From: Ilex aquifolium
Taxonomy: Eukaryota > Streptophyta > Magnoliopsida > Aquifoliales > Aquifoliaceae
Length of the DNA: 64,000 bases
Direction: 5' to 3'
Assembly (NCBI GenBank): GCA_951799425.1
Contig: OX637395.1
Location: forward strand, 9,010,951 to 9,074,950
Positions 1 to 11,600 of this stretch are shown here, in pieces. The notes under the pieces are model-generated. The model did not search any database, was not told the origin of the DNA, and saw nothing but the letters and a program-made list of their open reading frames with translations. Position numbers and translations under genes: made by a program. Each line of letters begins with the position of its first letter. Within the stretch, counting starts at the first letter, position 1.

Positions 1-750
1 TCTCTCACACACATATTGATAATTTATTTTTTTTAAATATATAAAGATTTGATTTAATTTTTTCATCTCTTTCTCCTATTTTTTTTTTTCTCTCTCTATT
101 TTCTCTCACCGTTACTCTTTCTATTCTTATTCTCTCTCTTTGTATCAACATTACAACAACATAATTACACCAATTAGTTACAATTACTCTATAATGCATC
201 AAACAGTTATTCATGTGTTCTAATAAACCAAACAATTACATTAAATAATTACACGAAATTACAACATCAATTGAATTTGTCATTCAGTTGTTTACATAAA
301 CCAAAGAGTTACATCATTTAGTATTACGACATGGTTACACCAATTATATACACCAAATTGGGTTTATCATTACACAAAAGAGTTTACCATTATACCAAAT
401 TTGGTGTATATAATTGGTGTAATCCTGTCGTGATACTAAATGATGCAACTCTTTGATTTATGTAAATAACTGAATAACAAATTGAGTTGGTGTCATAATT
501 TTGTGTAACTGTTTGGTTTATTAGAACACATAAGTAACTATTTAGTGTATTATATGTCAATTGTAACTGATTGGTGTAATTGTGTTGTTGTAATGTTGAT
601 ATAAAGATAGAGAAAGTAAGGAAAGAGAATAACGGTGAGAGAAAATAGGAGGGAGAGAGTGAGACATAGAGAGAAAATCGGGGAGAGATGAAAAAATTAA
701 ATCAAATTTTTATATATTTGAAAAGAAAATAAATTATCAATGAGAGATAA
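1..750. repeat. Long imperfect hairpin (foldback/MITE-like element)
   Basis: The left arm (about 1-360) is the reverse complement of the right arm (about 397-750) around a spacer near 361-396. For example the stretch ending 'ggtgtatataattggtgtaa' after 396 mirrors the one before 360, and 'gagagatgaaaaaattaaat' near 683 mirrors the start of the window. The arms are AT-rich with CT/GA-rich ends and hold no credible gene. The left arm may extend beyond the window. This is the architecture of a foldback transposon or a young hairpin small-RNA locus; superfamily not assignable. Confidence 0.75.
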
Positions 751-1035
751 AGAGAAAATAAGGAAGAGATGGAGCAAAAATAGGGAAGAGAGAGAGAGTC
801 AAAGAATAAAAATTATGCATAATTTAAGGAAGGATAAATAAGTAAAAAAATTCAAATGTTATTTGAATTTTGTACCTAATCACAAGATATTTTACTAAAA
901 TTGAACTTAATAGAGTAAAATATTTATTCATTCACTTCCTCTCAAATAAATTTACAAAAATATATCCACACTGAAAAAACCCTTTGTTAGATGTATTGTG
1001 TTCTGCCTTTTATTATCAAGCTTGATCAATTTACG
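751..1035. other. Gene-free AT-rich stretch
   Basis: GA-rich and AT-rich sequence between the hairpin and the hAT-like element. No coding or structural signal seen. Confidence 0.5.
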
Positions 1036-1646
1036 CAGGGCCGGCTCGAGACATTTTGGATTCCAAAGCGGAAACGATAAATAAGGCCTTTTATTTTTAA
1101 TATTAATAATAAATATTTTTAATTTTTTAAAAAAATATAAAAATATTAATTAAATTTTTATATTCAAACTTTTATTACCATAGTTGAACTTGATAATAAG
1201 AGAGAAAAGGAATAATTAAAAATTATGATGATAAGTTTAAACTCAACTTTTTTAGTGGGTTAAGACTAAATTTTTAGTATCTTTAGTTTTACTATTATTT
1301 AAAAAAAAAATATATATATATATATATATTTTAGGCCTTTTTAATTTCACGGCTAAATTAATAGACTCAATCTGCTTTGAGTTGAAATATTTTATTTTGG
1401 CATAAATTTAAATTTTGTGTATGGACTAATACTGCATGCCTATAAATTATGGGGCCTTCCTTGAAGTGAGGCCTTCATTTTTTTATTTGGGCTTGTTTTT
1501 TTATAAAACCTTTTTGTAGAGCTTAAAGTATTTATGGATTTAGTTTTTTTACATGGCCTATTTATCATATCTAAAAATTTAGGATCTTCCTTAAAAATGG
1601 GGCATAAAGCCCAAGCTTTTTCAACTACAGTGTTGAGCCGCCCCTA
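1036..1646. mobile_element. Non-autonomous hAT-like element
   Basis: The left end 'cagggccggctcgag' and the right end 'ttgagccgcccctag' form terminal inverted repeats of the hAT type (CAGGGGCGGCTC-like). The flanks 'aatttacg' and 'gatttatg' match at 6 of 8 positions, consistent with an aged 8-bp target duplication. The 611-bp body is AT-rich and has no transposase reading frame. Confidence 0.6.
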
Positions 1647-4080
1647 GATTTATGATACAAATATGAATTTAGCACCTTATAGGAAAATTAGCAATAACCT
1701 TGTGTCTGAAGACCCTTTTCAATACCAAAAATAAAAAATTAAATATTGGTCGTACAATATTTTAAATTTTTTTCTTTAATCTCGCAATTTAAAATTAAAT
1801 AAAAAAGAGATAGAAGAAAGAGAAGAGAGATATAGATGTGAATTGATGGATTGTCTGACATTCAGGGTCAAGCAATGAAAATGATGTTTTTGAGTGAAAA
1901 GAATTTGTGGGATAAATTTTATACCGTTGGATCAAAGTAGATTACAATTGGATCAATCTTGATCATTTTTTTAATTTTATAAATTGAAAATTTAACTTTC
2001 TAACTCTAATATCAGATAAATAGTTTCCAATACAACTATAAACCATCTTATTCACCTTATTCATGTTTTTATCAGGTATTAACTTTACTCCTTTTTGGTA
2101 TTGAACAAATCATAAGTTAGCCAAAGATGAAGACACTAATTCATAGGCATTTCATAAGATCGTATTGTTGATATATTTCATACAAATTCATAGCCAAAGA
2201 GTATTTAATTTGAAGACCTAGTGCATTGTGTCAGATCGTAGTGAATTTCATTTAAAATTGAGATTCACCATTAATCTAATAGCTAAAATGTATTTAATAC
2301 TTAGTTCCTTAAATTAAGGGTATGTTTGTGTGAGGTATCAAAAGATGAGAGAATGGACTAAATTATTTCAATCATTATTTAATACCAAATTTGGATCAAG
2401 TTTTATGGTTTGGTCTTAAAGATATTTTAGTACCGACTTAATTCTAAAGTTTCATCTAACACTACGCATTTGGTATAACCTAATGTCATATAATATTTAA
2501 TATTAAATAAGATATGGCCAGGTAGTCTAAATAGTTATGCATTGATTTATGGTTTTTTGTCTCTTTGAACTTCATACCAATCACTAATACCTCATCCAAA
2601 CATGATATTGGTATTAGAATAATGAATCCACACTTTAAATTAACTCAAATTAACCTTAAAACCAAACATGCTGTAATCGGGATAGGATAAAATGCAACAT
2701 CCATGAATACCATTACTATGCATTCAAATGGAATTACTTGTTTAATCTCATACTATACTCAAAGCAAACATGCCCCAAATGTAAACAACAACGGTTTTCT
2801 CAAAATGTCGACACTTTTTCAAACTTCGTGATTGAGGGGGTAAAGACTAAGAAAATTTTTAGCGAGTTAGACATGCTATTTAACAAATTTTAGTGAGGTC
2901 CATTAAATCCACTAAATATTCAATGCGTGGGATTTTGACGTCGACACTTTTTCTAACTTTGTGGTGGAGAGGGTAAAGACTAAGAAATTTTTTTAGCGAG
3001 TTAGACACGCTATTTTATCCCCATCTTCGTGGGATGTGTAGACATTTTGAGCCAAAATGTGATGAGGTTGGGTGCCACGCAAGTTCTTCCTTTCTACCAC
3101 ATGACTTTAGCTACGGAAAAAGATCACTAACGACAATCAATTGAGCGGGGATAACACGATGCAAATAAGAGTCATTTGGTTGAGGCAACAACTTCTTCGC
3201 AAAGAGATGTAGACATCAACTACCATTGGAAGTCATCTGAAACTTCTTTGTGGATCACTATACAGCTTCCTATAGTATCTACAATTAAAATTTCGTATGA
3301 TGCTGTAGATGATTGAACATAATGGCAATTATTTAAACAAATCTAACTTTAACATTTTGATAACCGATGTGAAATTGTCGCTCTCAAGTATGCTCAGTTT
3401 TGGCTTAGTTGCAACTGATTGAGCTAAATTTTTTACTCAAGCTCGACTCACATAAATTTATGACCTTTCAAGCTGAAATCGAACCAAACTTCTCGAGAAA
3501 GTTATCAAAAGTGTTTCTTCAAATTTGTGTAATTGGCCATAAAATCACTCTAAAAGTTCAAATTTATCAATTTTGTGACACTCGTTCAAATTCGACTCAT
3601 TTGCAAAACGAGTCTAGACATGTGGGGTTTGGTTGTTTTTTTTTTGGTCAGGAGGCATGCGAATTTTGGTTATTTATGCAATTTAAACAAGTTTGAAAGA
3701 ATCAAAATCGAGCAAAGCTCAAGCCCGACCTGAACTTGATCTCGTTTAACAATCTTACTTTTAAGAGGAGATGGGAGTCAAAAAAAAACCTTGTAGAATC
3801 TATAACAATACTTGAATTCTTAATCCTTTTTTATGTACGTATACATTGGTGAATTGACATTATAATGGCTATAGCAACGTTTCGAATAATGTATTTACAA
3901 TATAGGGAAAAAAAAAAAAACATCCACGAAGAAATGAAAAGATGTTCCCAAGACAATACAATAAAACCCACAAAGAGAAAGATATGTGAAATTAATCTTC
4001 GCCTTTAACAATAATTGATACCTTAACGTCTTGATTATCAGAATCTTAAATTAATTATGAATATCTTGGTTACGTCCAAT
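1647..4080. other. Intergenic DNA without recognised genes
   Basis: AT-rich, with only short open frames of no recognisable family. A direct repeat near 2807-3013 is annotated separately. Confidence 0.5.
2807..3013. repeat. Direct repeat, two copies about 131 bp apart
   Basis: The segment beginning 'gtcgacactttttc' at 2807 and running to 'gttagacatgctatt' near 2880 recurs from 2938 to about 3013 with few changes. This is a local tandem duplication, function unknown. Confidence 0.6.
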
Positions 4081-4085
4081 AAATC

Positions 4086-4946
4086 TGATGATGCACAAAT
4101 CGGTCTTCGTGCAAGATCAACAGTCAAGAATATCAACATGTGTGATTAATAAGCAATTAATGAGCAATCAATGACGATCAATGGCTAAGCAGTAAATATA
4201 GAGGCAAACACAAGAGATTTATAGTGGTTCGGTCTCGGATGACCTACGTCCACTCTCTGGAATGGCAGCGATGGCCGGTGCTCTTTATTAATGAACAAGG
4301 GTACTCCGGAGAGTTACAATGCTTCTAGAAAGAGAGCAGTGTGTGAGGGTAAGTGTCTGGGTTTCAAGGTATGCCGAGGCTCTTAGATGTGTGTTGAGGT
4401 ATTCAAGGTGTCCTCTTCACATGGAGAGGACTTACATTTATATAGGTTGAGAGAGGCGGTGAGGCGGTCGCTATAATTTAGCAAGTACAGTTATGGTAGG
4501 ACTCTACCATTTTGGAAGGTTCTATTTAGGTAGGACTCGATCTTCTCAATCTTCATCCCGGTATTCTCTCCCTCGTGCTCCTATTCAGTCGGAGGAGGTC
4601 CTGAGCTGGACTGGGCTCATCCTTGATCTTGAGATTGGACTCGGGGTTCATCTGGGCTTGCACTGAAGTGAAAGTGGACGAAGCAGGACGGACCGGGAGA
4701 CCTTGCACTGGGCGGCGCCCAAGGGGGGCTAGGTGGGCGGCGCCCACTTGGAGCAAGGTGGGCGGCGCCCATTTGGGGCTTAGGTGGGCGGCGCCCACTT
4801 TGGTCCTTGGTGTCCTGGCACTTGCCTCCTAGTGCTTTGGTGCATTGGGCTTGCAATGGGTTGACCCATCTCTGATTTGGGAGTCTCTTTGGGCTTCCTC
4901 GGTTCATTTGAGTTGGGCTTTGGCCTAGTGGAATTCGGACTCGTCA
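4086..4946 (-). mobile_element. Solo LTR, minus orientation, with 5-bp TSD
   Basis: The element is bounded by tgatg...gtca and by identical 5-bp flanks 'aaatc' at 4081-4085 and 4947-4951, the signature of LTR integration. Its reverse complement matches the element at 22726-23529 along its length: polyadenylation-type AATAAA, a TATA region, and the 'tccactct'/'ggtcatccg' block. No internal retrotransposon region is attached, so it is a solo LTR or a small non-autonomous element. It contains four copies of a GGGCGGCGCCCA-type GC-rich palindrome (about 4705-4800). It lies about 265 bp upstream of the likely TATA box of the Ca2+-ATPase gene. Confidence 0.85.
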
Positions 4947-5210
4947 AAATCTATTTTTTTTTTTTACCAAATTTAACTCAATTCGATTAAATTGAGACCT
5001 TTTTTTAAAACCCAAAACGTGAATAATGCTTATTTTGATCATTTAATTCTTTGTACAAGTAAAAATCCTCATTTCATACCAATGAAAGAAAGGTCAAGAC
5101 AATTGCCAAACATACTACGATGTTTTAAAAGTAAAATTAAGCCGAAATTGAAAATTACAAAAATTCAAAAATAATCGAAATTACCAAAATGCCTATCCAT
5201 CCATAAAACC

Positions 5211-5218
5211 TATATAAG
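5211..5218 (+). promoter_or_regulatory. Probable TATA box of the Ca2+-ATPase gene
   Basis: TATATAAG lies 214 bp before the start codon and is followed by a CT-repeat leader (5263-5280), a common plant 5' UTR composition. Position and motif are seen; transcription start is inferred. Confidence 0.55.
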
Positions 5219-5431
5219 GTTTCGTAAATCAGGATCTGCTCACATATATTCTGCAGATCAACTCTCTCTCTCTCTCCCCTTCCCGCCTGTTCCGGTATCC
5301 ATCTTTGAAACTTTCCCTGAACTCAAACTGACACCTAAATTAAACCCTATATCTATATTTTTACGCCTCATTTTCAATCAAAACCAACACAACTAACCCT
5401 AGCTTTGCGATTCGGAGAGGCTTGAGAGCTA

Positions 5432-5605
5432 ATGGAACAGTATTTGAGGAATAACTTCGATGTTGAGCCGAAGAGGCCATCGGAAGAAGCTTTAAGGAGA
5501 TGGAGATCAGCCGTCTGGTTGGTGAAGAACCCTCGTCGGCGGTTCCGCATGGTCGCCGATCTCGCAAAGCGCGCCGAGGCACAGCGAAAGCGTCGGCAAA
5601 TCCAG
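5432..5605 (+). CDS. ACA4/ACA11: Ca2+-ATPase exon 1: N-terminal autoinhibitory and calmodulin-binding region
   Basis: The 58 codons from ATG at 5432 to the donor at 5606 begin MEQYLRNNF and contain the basic amphipathic run [18 protein letters not shown], the type of sequence that binds calmodulin and autoinhibits these pumps. The exon ends in phase 0 and joins [14 protein letters not shown] in exon 2 at 10442, as in the family. The exon is separated from the rest of the gene by a 4.8-kb intron, so an ORF scan alone misses it. A truncated copy of this exon lies at 22024-22130. Confidence 0.92.
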
Positions 5606-8600
5606 GTTTGATTCCAAACCGCTCAATTTATTTGAAACAGTTGCGATTGTATCTCTCTGTGTGTGCTTTTGGTACTTGCTATTGTGTTTTCGTTTTCTCA
5701 ATGATCTGCATTCTGTTCTGGTATTGTGTGTGTGTGTGACTCGCCCGACATGTCAGCTTCAAATATATTTTTCAGAGAATGGGTTGATGGGAATGGTATC
5801 GATGCAATCCCATCTTACATAAGATCTAGGATCGAATCTCACCTCTATAGTCCACTCAATTATTTTGATTATTTTACATTGTCCCAATCGAAAACCTTTA
5901 CCCTTTTGAACAGAAATTACTGACATGTCGGGCAAAATGAAAAAGATAATATAATTTGAGGGTCAAAATGAAATAAATCTTCGTTAGATGTGTAATGGAT
6001 GTTAATAATTGAAACAGTATGAAACTAATCAGATAGTTAAGGATATAATATAAAAAATATAATAGTTGAGAGGACCAAAGTGTAATTTTCCATAGTTTCT
6101 ACTTTTATAGGTGCAATCCCGTGTTTCATAAAGGATCGAAATCTCATTTTTTTTTTTTGATATTTTTTTTTTTTTTTTGATATTTGGATCGAAATCTCAT
6201 TGACTACAATGTATACAATGCTTGTAAAAGTTAGTTCTATATAAGAGTTTTAAAATGAATTGTGATCTAAAAAATTGTACCAGTTAAACCTATTCTCATC
6301 GTACTACGTATTTAAGAAAGTGTCGTACCATATACCAAAGAGACCCACGATCCAAGTAACATTAGTTCAATCCCACCCTCAGATCCAATATAATCATCAA
6401 TATCGATGCCATTCTTGTATCCCTGACCTCCTAAGAAGAAGTAGCAAGTAAATAAACGATTTCTTATACTAACAAACCCTAAAAAAAAAAAAACACAAGC
6501 AACAAAAGTCAGCTTTTAGGTTGTTGGAGTTGATTTTTGAAGTCTTTTTTTTTGTGTGTGGTAGACAAAGACTGGTATCTTCCTCGTAGGTCAATGTTTG
6601 CCTTTTCTTTTTATATTGCATGGTGGTTAGCACGTTTAATTTCATGGTTCTCTTTAGAGAAAGAGATAGAGAATTGGGGAGGGAGGGGGGGAAATGATAG
6701 AAGAGGTGGGAATACACGGTATGAGTAGTTATGACCTTTCAGTTTCAGACTGTGACTTGAAAGAATCCAATGTCAACTTTGAATGAGATCACCGTCCATT
6801 GCGTCGTAACATGACGGATGGCGTGTGTAGCACACCATTTGTAAAATCAGGCTGCTTGGGTGGTCAAAAACGACCCATTTATGACTATTAATGTTATTGG
6901 GATATTCTTAAAAACCATAATCATTAAGTCTTAAAAAAATATTGAGTGTAACGATTATATTATGTTGGATTATTATAAAATATAATTATTTAATTAAAAA
7001 TAAATAAGTGAATAAGTGAACCTCACTTTTTGAATATTCAGTCGTTATTATCTTACATAAATATGTGATTATTTAAAAGAGTGAGATCTATTTTACTTAA
7101 TTATTTAATTATTATTAAACTATTACACCACATAATAATCTATGAAGCACGGATACTTCGTTGAGGTCGGCGTATCCGTATCGGATATTTTGTCGGATAC
7201 GATACTCGTCGGATACTCGAGGATACGTATCGGATACACCTCCTACGTATCCGATAATAATTAAATATTAGGATACTTCACGGATACTTTTGTGTTCAAG
7301 TAATATATATAATTTTTTAGTTGAATTTTTAACATTTCCTTTCGAATTCACATATCATACAATACATTTACAAAAATTCATAATACTTCAAAGACATATG
7401 AGTATTTTTTAAGTATTATCTACAATTACATGTCAAAAGAGTACAAAATAAATCTATTACATTATAGTTTTAACAAAAATTACTTCTAAATAAACCGACT
7501 CGGTAAATGTTAGTTTTGATTCTTTAATTAATCACTTCACATTGTGAATATACCATAGTGATACGATATATATTTTTTTCAAACTAAAAAGAATTACAAA
7601 TTTTCCTTATTGTGTTAAAGAACTACCAAAATATATAAGTATTATGCTGATTGAAAATAATAAATATATTTTATTATAGCCGTATCTTGACCGTACCCAT
7701 ATCCTTCTTTTTTAGATTTTGTCGTATCGCCGTATCCGTATCGTATCGTACCCATATTCCGTATTCTTATTCATGCTTCATAGATGATAATACTAATTTA
7801 ATATATCTATTATGCCCTATATTTACCCCTTAAATTATGTCACGGGAGTATTGCTCTTTATAACTCGCCCCCCAGAAATGTCAGTCGGCTGCCATTGTCG
7901 GTTTAGCGTGTATCATGCTTGCCATTTGTGTGGTCCATCCAGTTGAAGCTTATAACAAAGATTTATACTAGCGGCACATAAGAGCATCTATGAGAGATGA
8001 GCTAAAGAACATAAAATCTTCAAATTTTAATTATCTAACTCAAAAATTTCATTCTAATAGATTATTTTCAAAACATTTAAAATAATATTTTGCTACAGTG
8101 ATATTCTATATTTAAAGTATCACTGTAGCGATATGTAAAAAAAATTTATAATATTTTTTCTCTCTTCCTCTCCTTTCCTCCATTCTCTCTCTTTCTTCTT
8201 TTCATTATCCCAAAAAAAAATAATACAAAAGGAATGGTAAATAATATTTAAAAGAATAGTTAAAAATATAAAAAATATGTTAGAGTGTGTATTAAAGTTA
8301 GATTGAAATTAGAAAAGCGCAACATCAAGTCGAATATAAAAAATATTCGTTAACCTTAATTTGAGGCATCTTTAGGGGTGTCAATTTTATCCGTTAACAT
8401 GAACCCGATTCGACACAAAACTCGAAAATAACACGATTAGTTGACACGAGTAATAAATGAATCAAATTAAGATTCGACATGAATAACACGATTAATGGGT
8501 ATTGTATATAGAAAATAATTATTTAATGAGTATTATAAACAGAAAATAAGAATTTTATAATTTTTTAAATAGTATTATATGAGTTGTTGTTGAATTAAAT

Positions 8601-11600
8601 AATTTTTTATTAACACGAATATTAACACGAATCCGACAGTACCAAAAGTGACATAATCAAAAATGACACGACACGACACGATTGACATTCCTAGACGTCC
8701 TGTTTTTCAATCAAAACTGTGTATCAGAATTCTTTATTAGTTTTGGCGACAATCATAACGTCAAGTAGGTCCAATCTTTCTTAAACAATTCATTTACTAA
8801 TATCGATAAGCAAAAGAAGCTTTAAAAGTCACGAAGGGCGTAGGTGAATACTTTTTTGCAACAAAATTAGAAGGATTAGATTTTCTTTAACCCACCTATT
8901 TAGTAAACGAATAGATTCGATACGATACAATTAATATATAAATCGAATATGAGTAAAGCCAATAAAAAAAATACACGACACAACTCGTTTATATATTGAT
9001 TATATACGAATCTGATATGATATGATTTGTTATACTCGAATTAATAAACGAATCGAATATAACTTGAATATTTTTTTTTACACCAACCCACTAAAATTCG
9101 ATACGAATCCATCTCGCCCGACATGATGTGAGAGACCTAACTCTTATTTTGCAAGTGACCGACTTTCCTCTTTGATAATGATTTGATTTACTTGCTGATT
9201 CTCTCAGTTCCATTCTTTCAAATCATATTTGTTGCTTGGTTGGGAAAAAAAATTCACTGATTTGTTCTTAGTCATATGAATAATTGTGATTGCATTATGT
9301 CAATTGATATAAAAAATTACATTGATAAAGAAATTCTTTTTACTTTTTAGACTATGTCAAAAAAATAAAAAAGTCCAAAAGTTAGTCTTAGCAGCCGAAT
9401 AAAGGGTGTAGTGTTTCATGGTGAATTCATGAGGCAGCTAATCCTCAGGATAGTCAGTGATTTAGCTTGATATTTGAGAGGTCTCAAGTTTGACATTTTT
9501 AATACTTCTAAAGGTCAGTCATCTTTATTTCTTAGTGACATGTTCTAAACTCACTCGCGTTACGATGACGATTATTCGAATTCGAGAGAGTAGTCAATAA
9601 AATGTTGACAACCTCCAACCAACAAATGATATAAAAAGAGCTTATGGTTGACTTTTTTTGTTTAGGGAAGCCTTGCAATGTTTTGGCTAATATTTTTAAA
9701 TTAAAAATTCCATTTTTGTCCAATCTATATTGGAAACACTTCCAAATTTTTTTTTTGTGTGAGTTAACCGAAACTATGACAGAAAGAAATTTAGATCCTT
9801 GCATGAGATTGACTTGGAAATATGCACCAAATTGAGGCCATCAATCTTCCTGGATTTGACATTATGCAAATTGAGGTCTTGTTTGATTTGTATCTTAAAA
9901 ACTGTTTTCAATTTTGTCGGAAATAATTTCTGATAGAAAAATTATTTGGTCAGTTGTTTTTTCCTTTTGCTTTTTGAAAATTAAGAATAGAAACTGGGTA
10001 GATTTAGAAAATAAGTTATAACTGTTTTGTGTGTTTTTTAAAACAAAATTTCTAAAATTTAGAAAACACCACCACTACCATACTTCTACCACCCACCACC
10101 ACCATCACCACCACACTTCCACCATCTCCAACACAACCACACTTCCATCACCACTACCACCATCACCATATTTTTATTTTCATTATTTTATAGGTTACTG
10201 TCTAAACAAGTTTTACTATTCTGTAGAACTGATTTTAGAACCATATAACCAAGTAAGTTATGTGACACAAAAAATACCAAAAACAATTTTCTAAAACTCT
10301 TTCTAAAAATAGTTTTCGGATACTATTTTTTAGGCGTAAATCAAAGACGACCTGATACTTCTGCAATTCCCAAATGCTGATCAATGCTAACTCTTAACAG
10401 TTAAGTTTCTTTACCTTTCTCATGATTTTCCTTTTGGGCAGGAAAAGCTCAGAACAGCTCTATTTGTTCAAAAAGCAGCATTGCATTTCATTGACGGTAT
10501 GCTCTTCTCCACTGATCATACTCATACTGTCTCATCCATGTATTTCCTTCTGAATTATGTTTTCTTGTCTAGTACAGCAGCTAGTCGACTTGATCAGAGC
10601 CGGAACCAGGATAACCAGGATCATCTCTCTGAAGAGGTTAGCCAAGCTGGTTTCAGAATCGGACCCGACCAGCTTGCTTCAATTGCTCGTTCTCATAGCA
10701 TCAACAGCTTGAATACCCATGGAGGAGTTGAAGGACTTGCCAAGAAAGTATCGGTTTCGCCGGACTATGGAGTGGACGCAAGCCAAATGTCTCTCAGGCA
10801 AGAGATCTATGGCTTGAACCAATTTGTTGAAAAACCTTCTAAGCCTTTTTGGATGTTTATATGGGAAGCCCTGCAGGACTTGACTTTGATCATTCTCATG
10901 GTGTGTGCTGTGGTATCTGTGAGCGTTGGAATTGCCACAGAAGGCTGGCCTAAAGGAATGTATGATGGGTTAGGAATAATTCTCTGTATTTTCTTGGTGG
11001 TGTTAGTCACTGCAATTAGTGACTACAAACAGTCCTTGCAATTCAAGGATTTGGATAAAGAAAAGAAAAATATAGTTGTTCAGGTCACCAGAAATGGAAG
11101 AAGACAGAAGGTTTCTATCTATGATTTGGTGGTTGGAGACATTGTTCATCTGTTTATTGGAGATCAAGTTCCTGCAGATGGGGTTTTTATATCAGGGTAC
11201 AGCTTATCAATCGATGAATCGAGCTTATCAGGTGAGAGTGAGCCAGTAAATGTAGAGAAAGAGAGGCCATTTCTTCTATCTGGGACTAAAGTGCAAGATG
11301 GTTCTGGTAAAATGCTGGTGACATCGGTCGGGATGAGGACCGAATGGGGAAGGCTAATGGTTACATTGAGTGAAGGGGGTGAGGATGAGACACCATTGCA
11401 GGTGAAGCTTAATGGGGTGGCCACCATTGTTGGGAAGATCGGTTTGGCTTTTGCCGTTCTGACATTTTTGGTGCTCACAATCAGATTCATAGTGGTGAAG
11501 GCAATTCATAACGAGATCACAATATGGTCTATACATGATGCACTAAAGCTTTTGAATTTCTTTGCTGTTGCAGTGACTATACTTGTGGTGGCAGTTCCAG

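Larger units (their letters stand above)
5606..10441 (+). other. ACA intron 1 (4.8 kb), transposon-rich
   Basis: The donor is CAG|GTTTGA and the acceptor GGGCAG|GAAAAG. It contains several TIR-bounded elements annotated separately (7141-7782, 8373-8693, 9873-10354). Its first 1.3 kb is duplicated at 22131-24199. A 14-bp motif GCCCGACATGTCAG occurs as an inverted pair (5744 and about 5922). No gene is seen within it. Confidence 0.85.

Noticed and set aside
4553..4907. GC-rich overlapping frames in the solo LTR
   Set aside because: Caused by the GGGCGGCGCCCA repeats; the region is a solo LTR with a target duplication.
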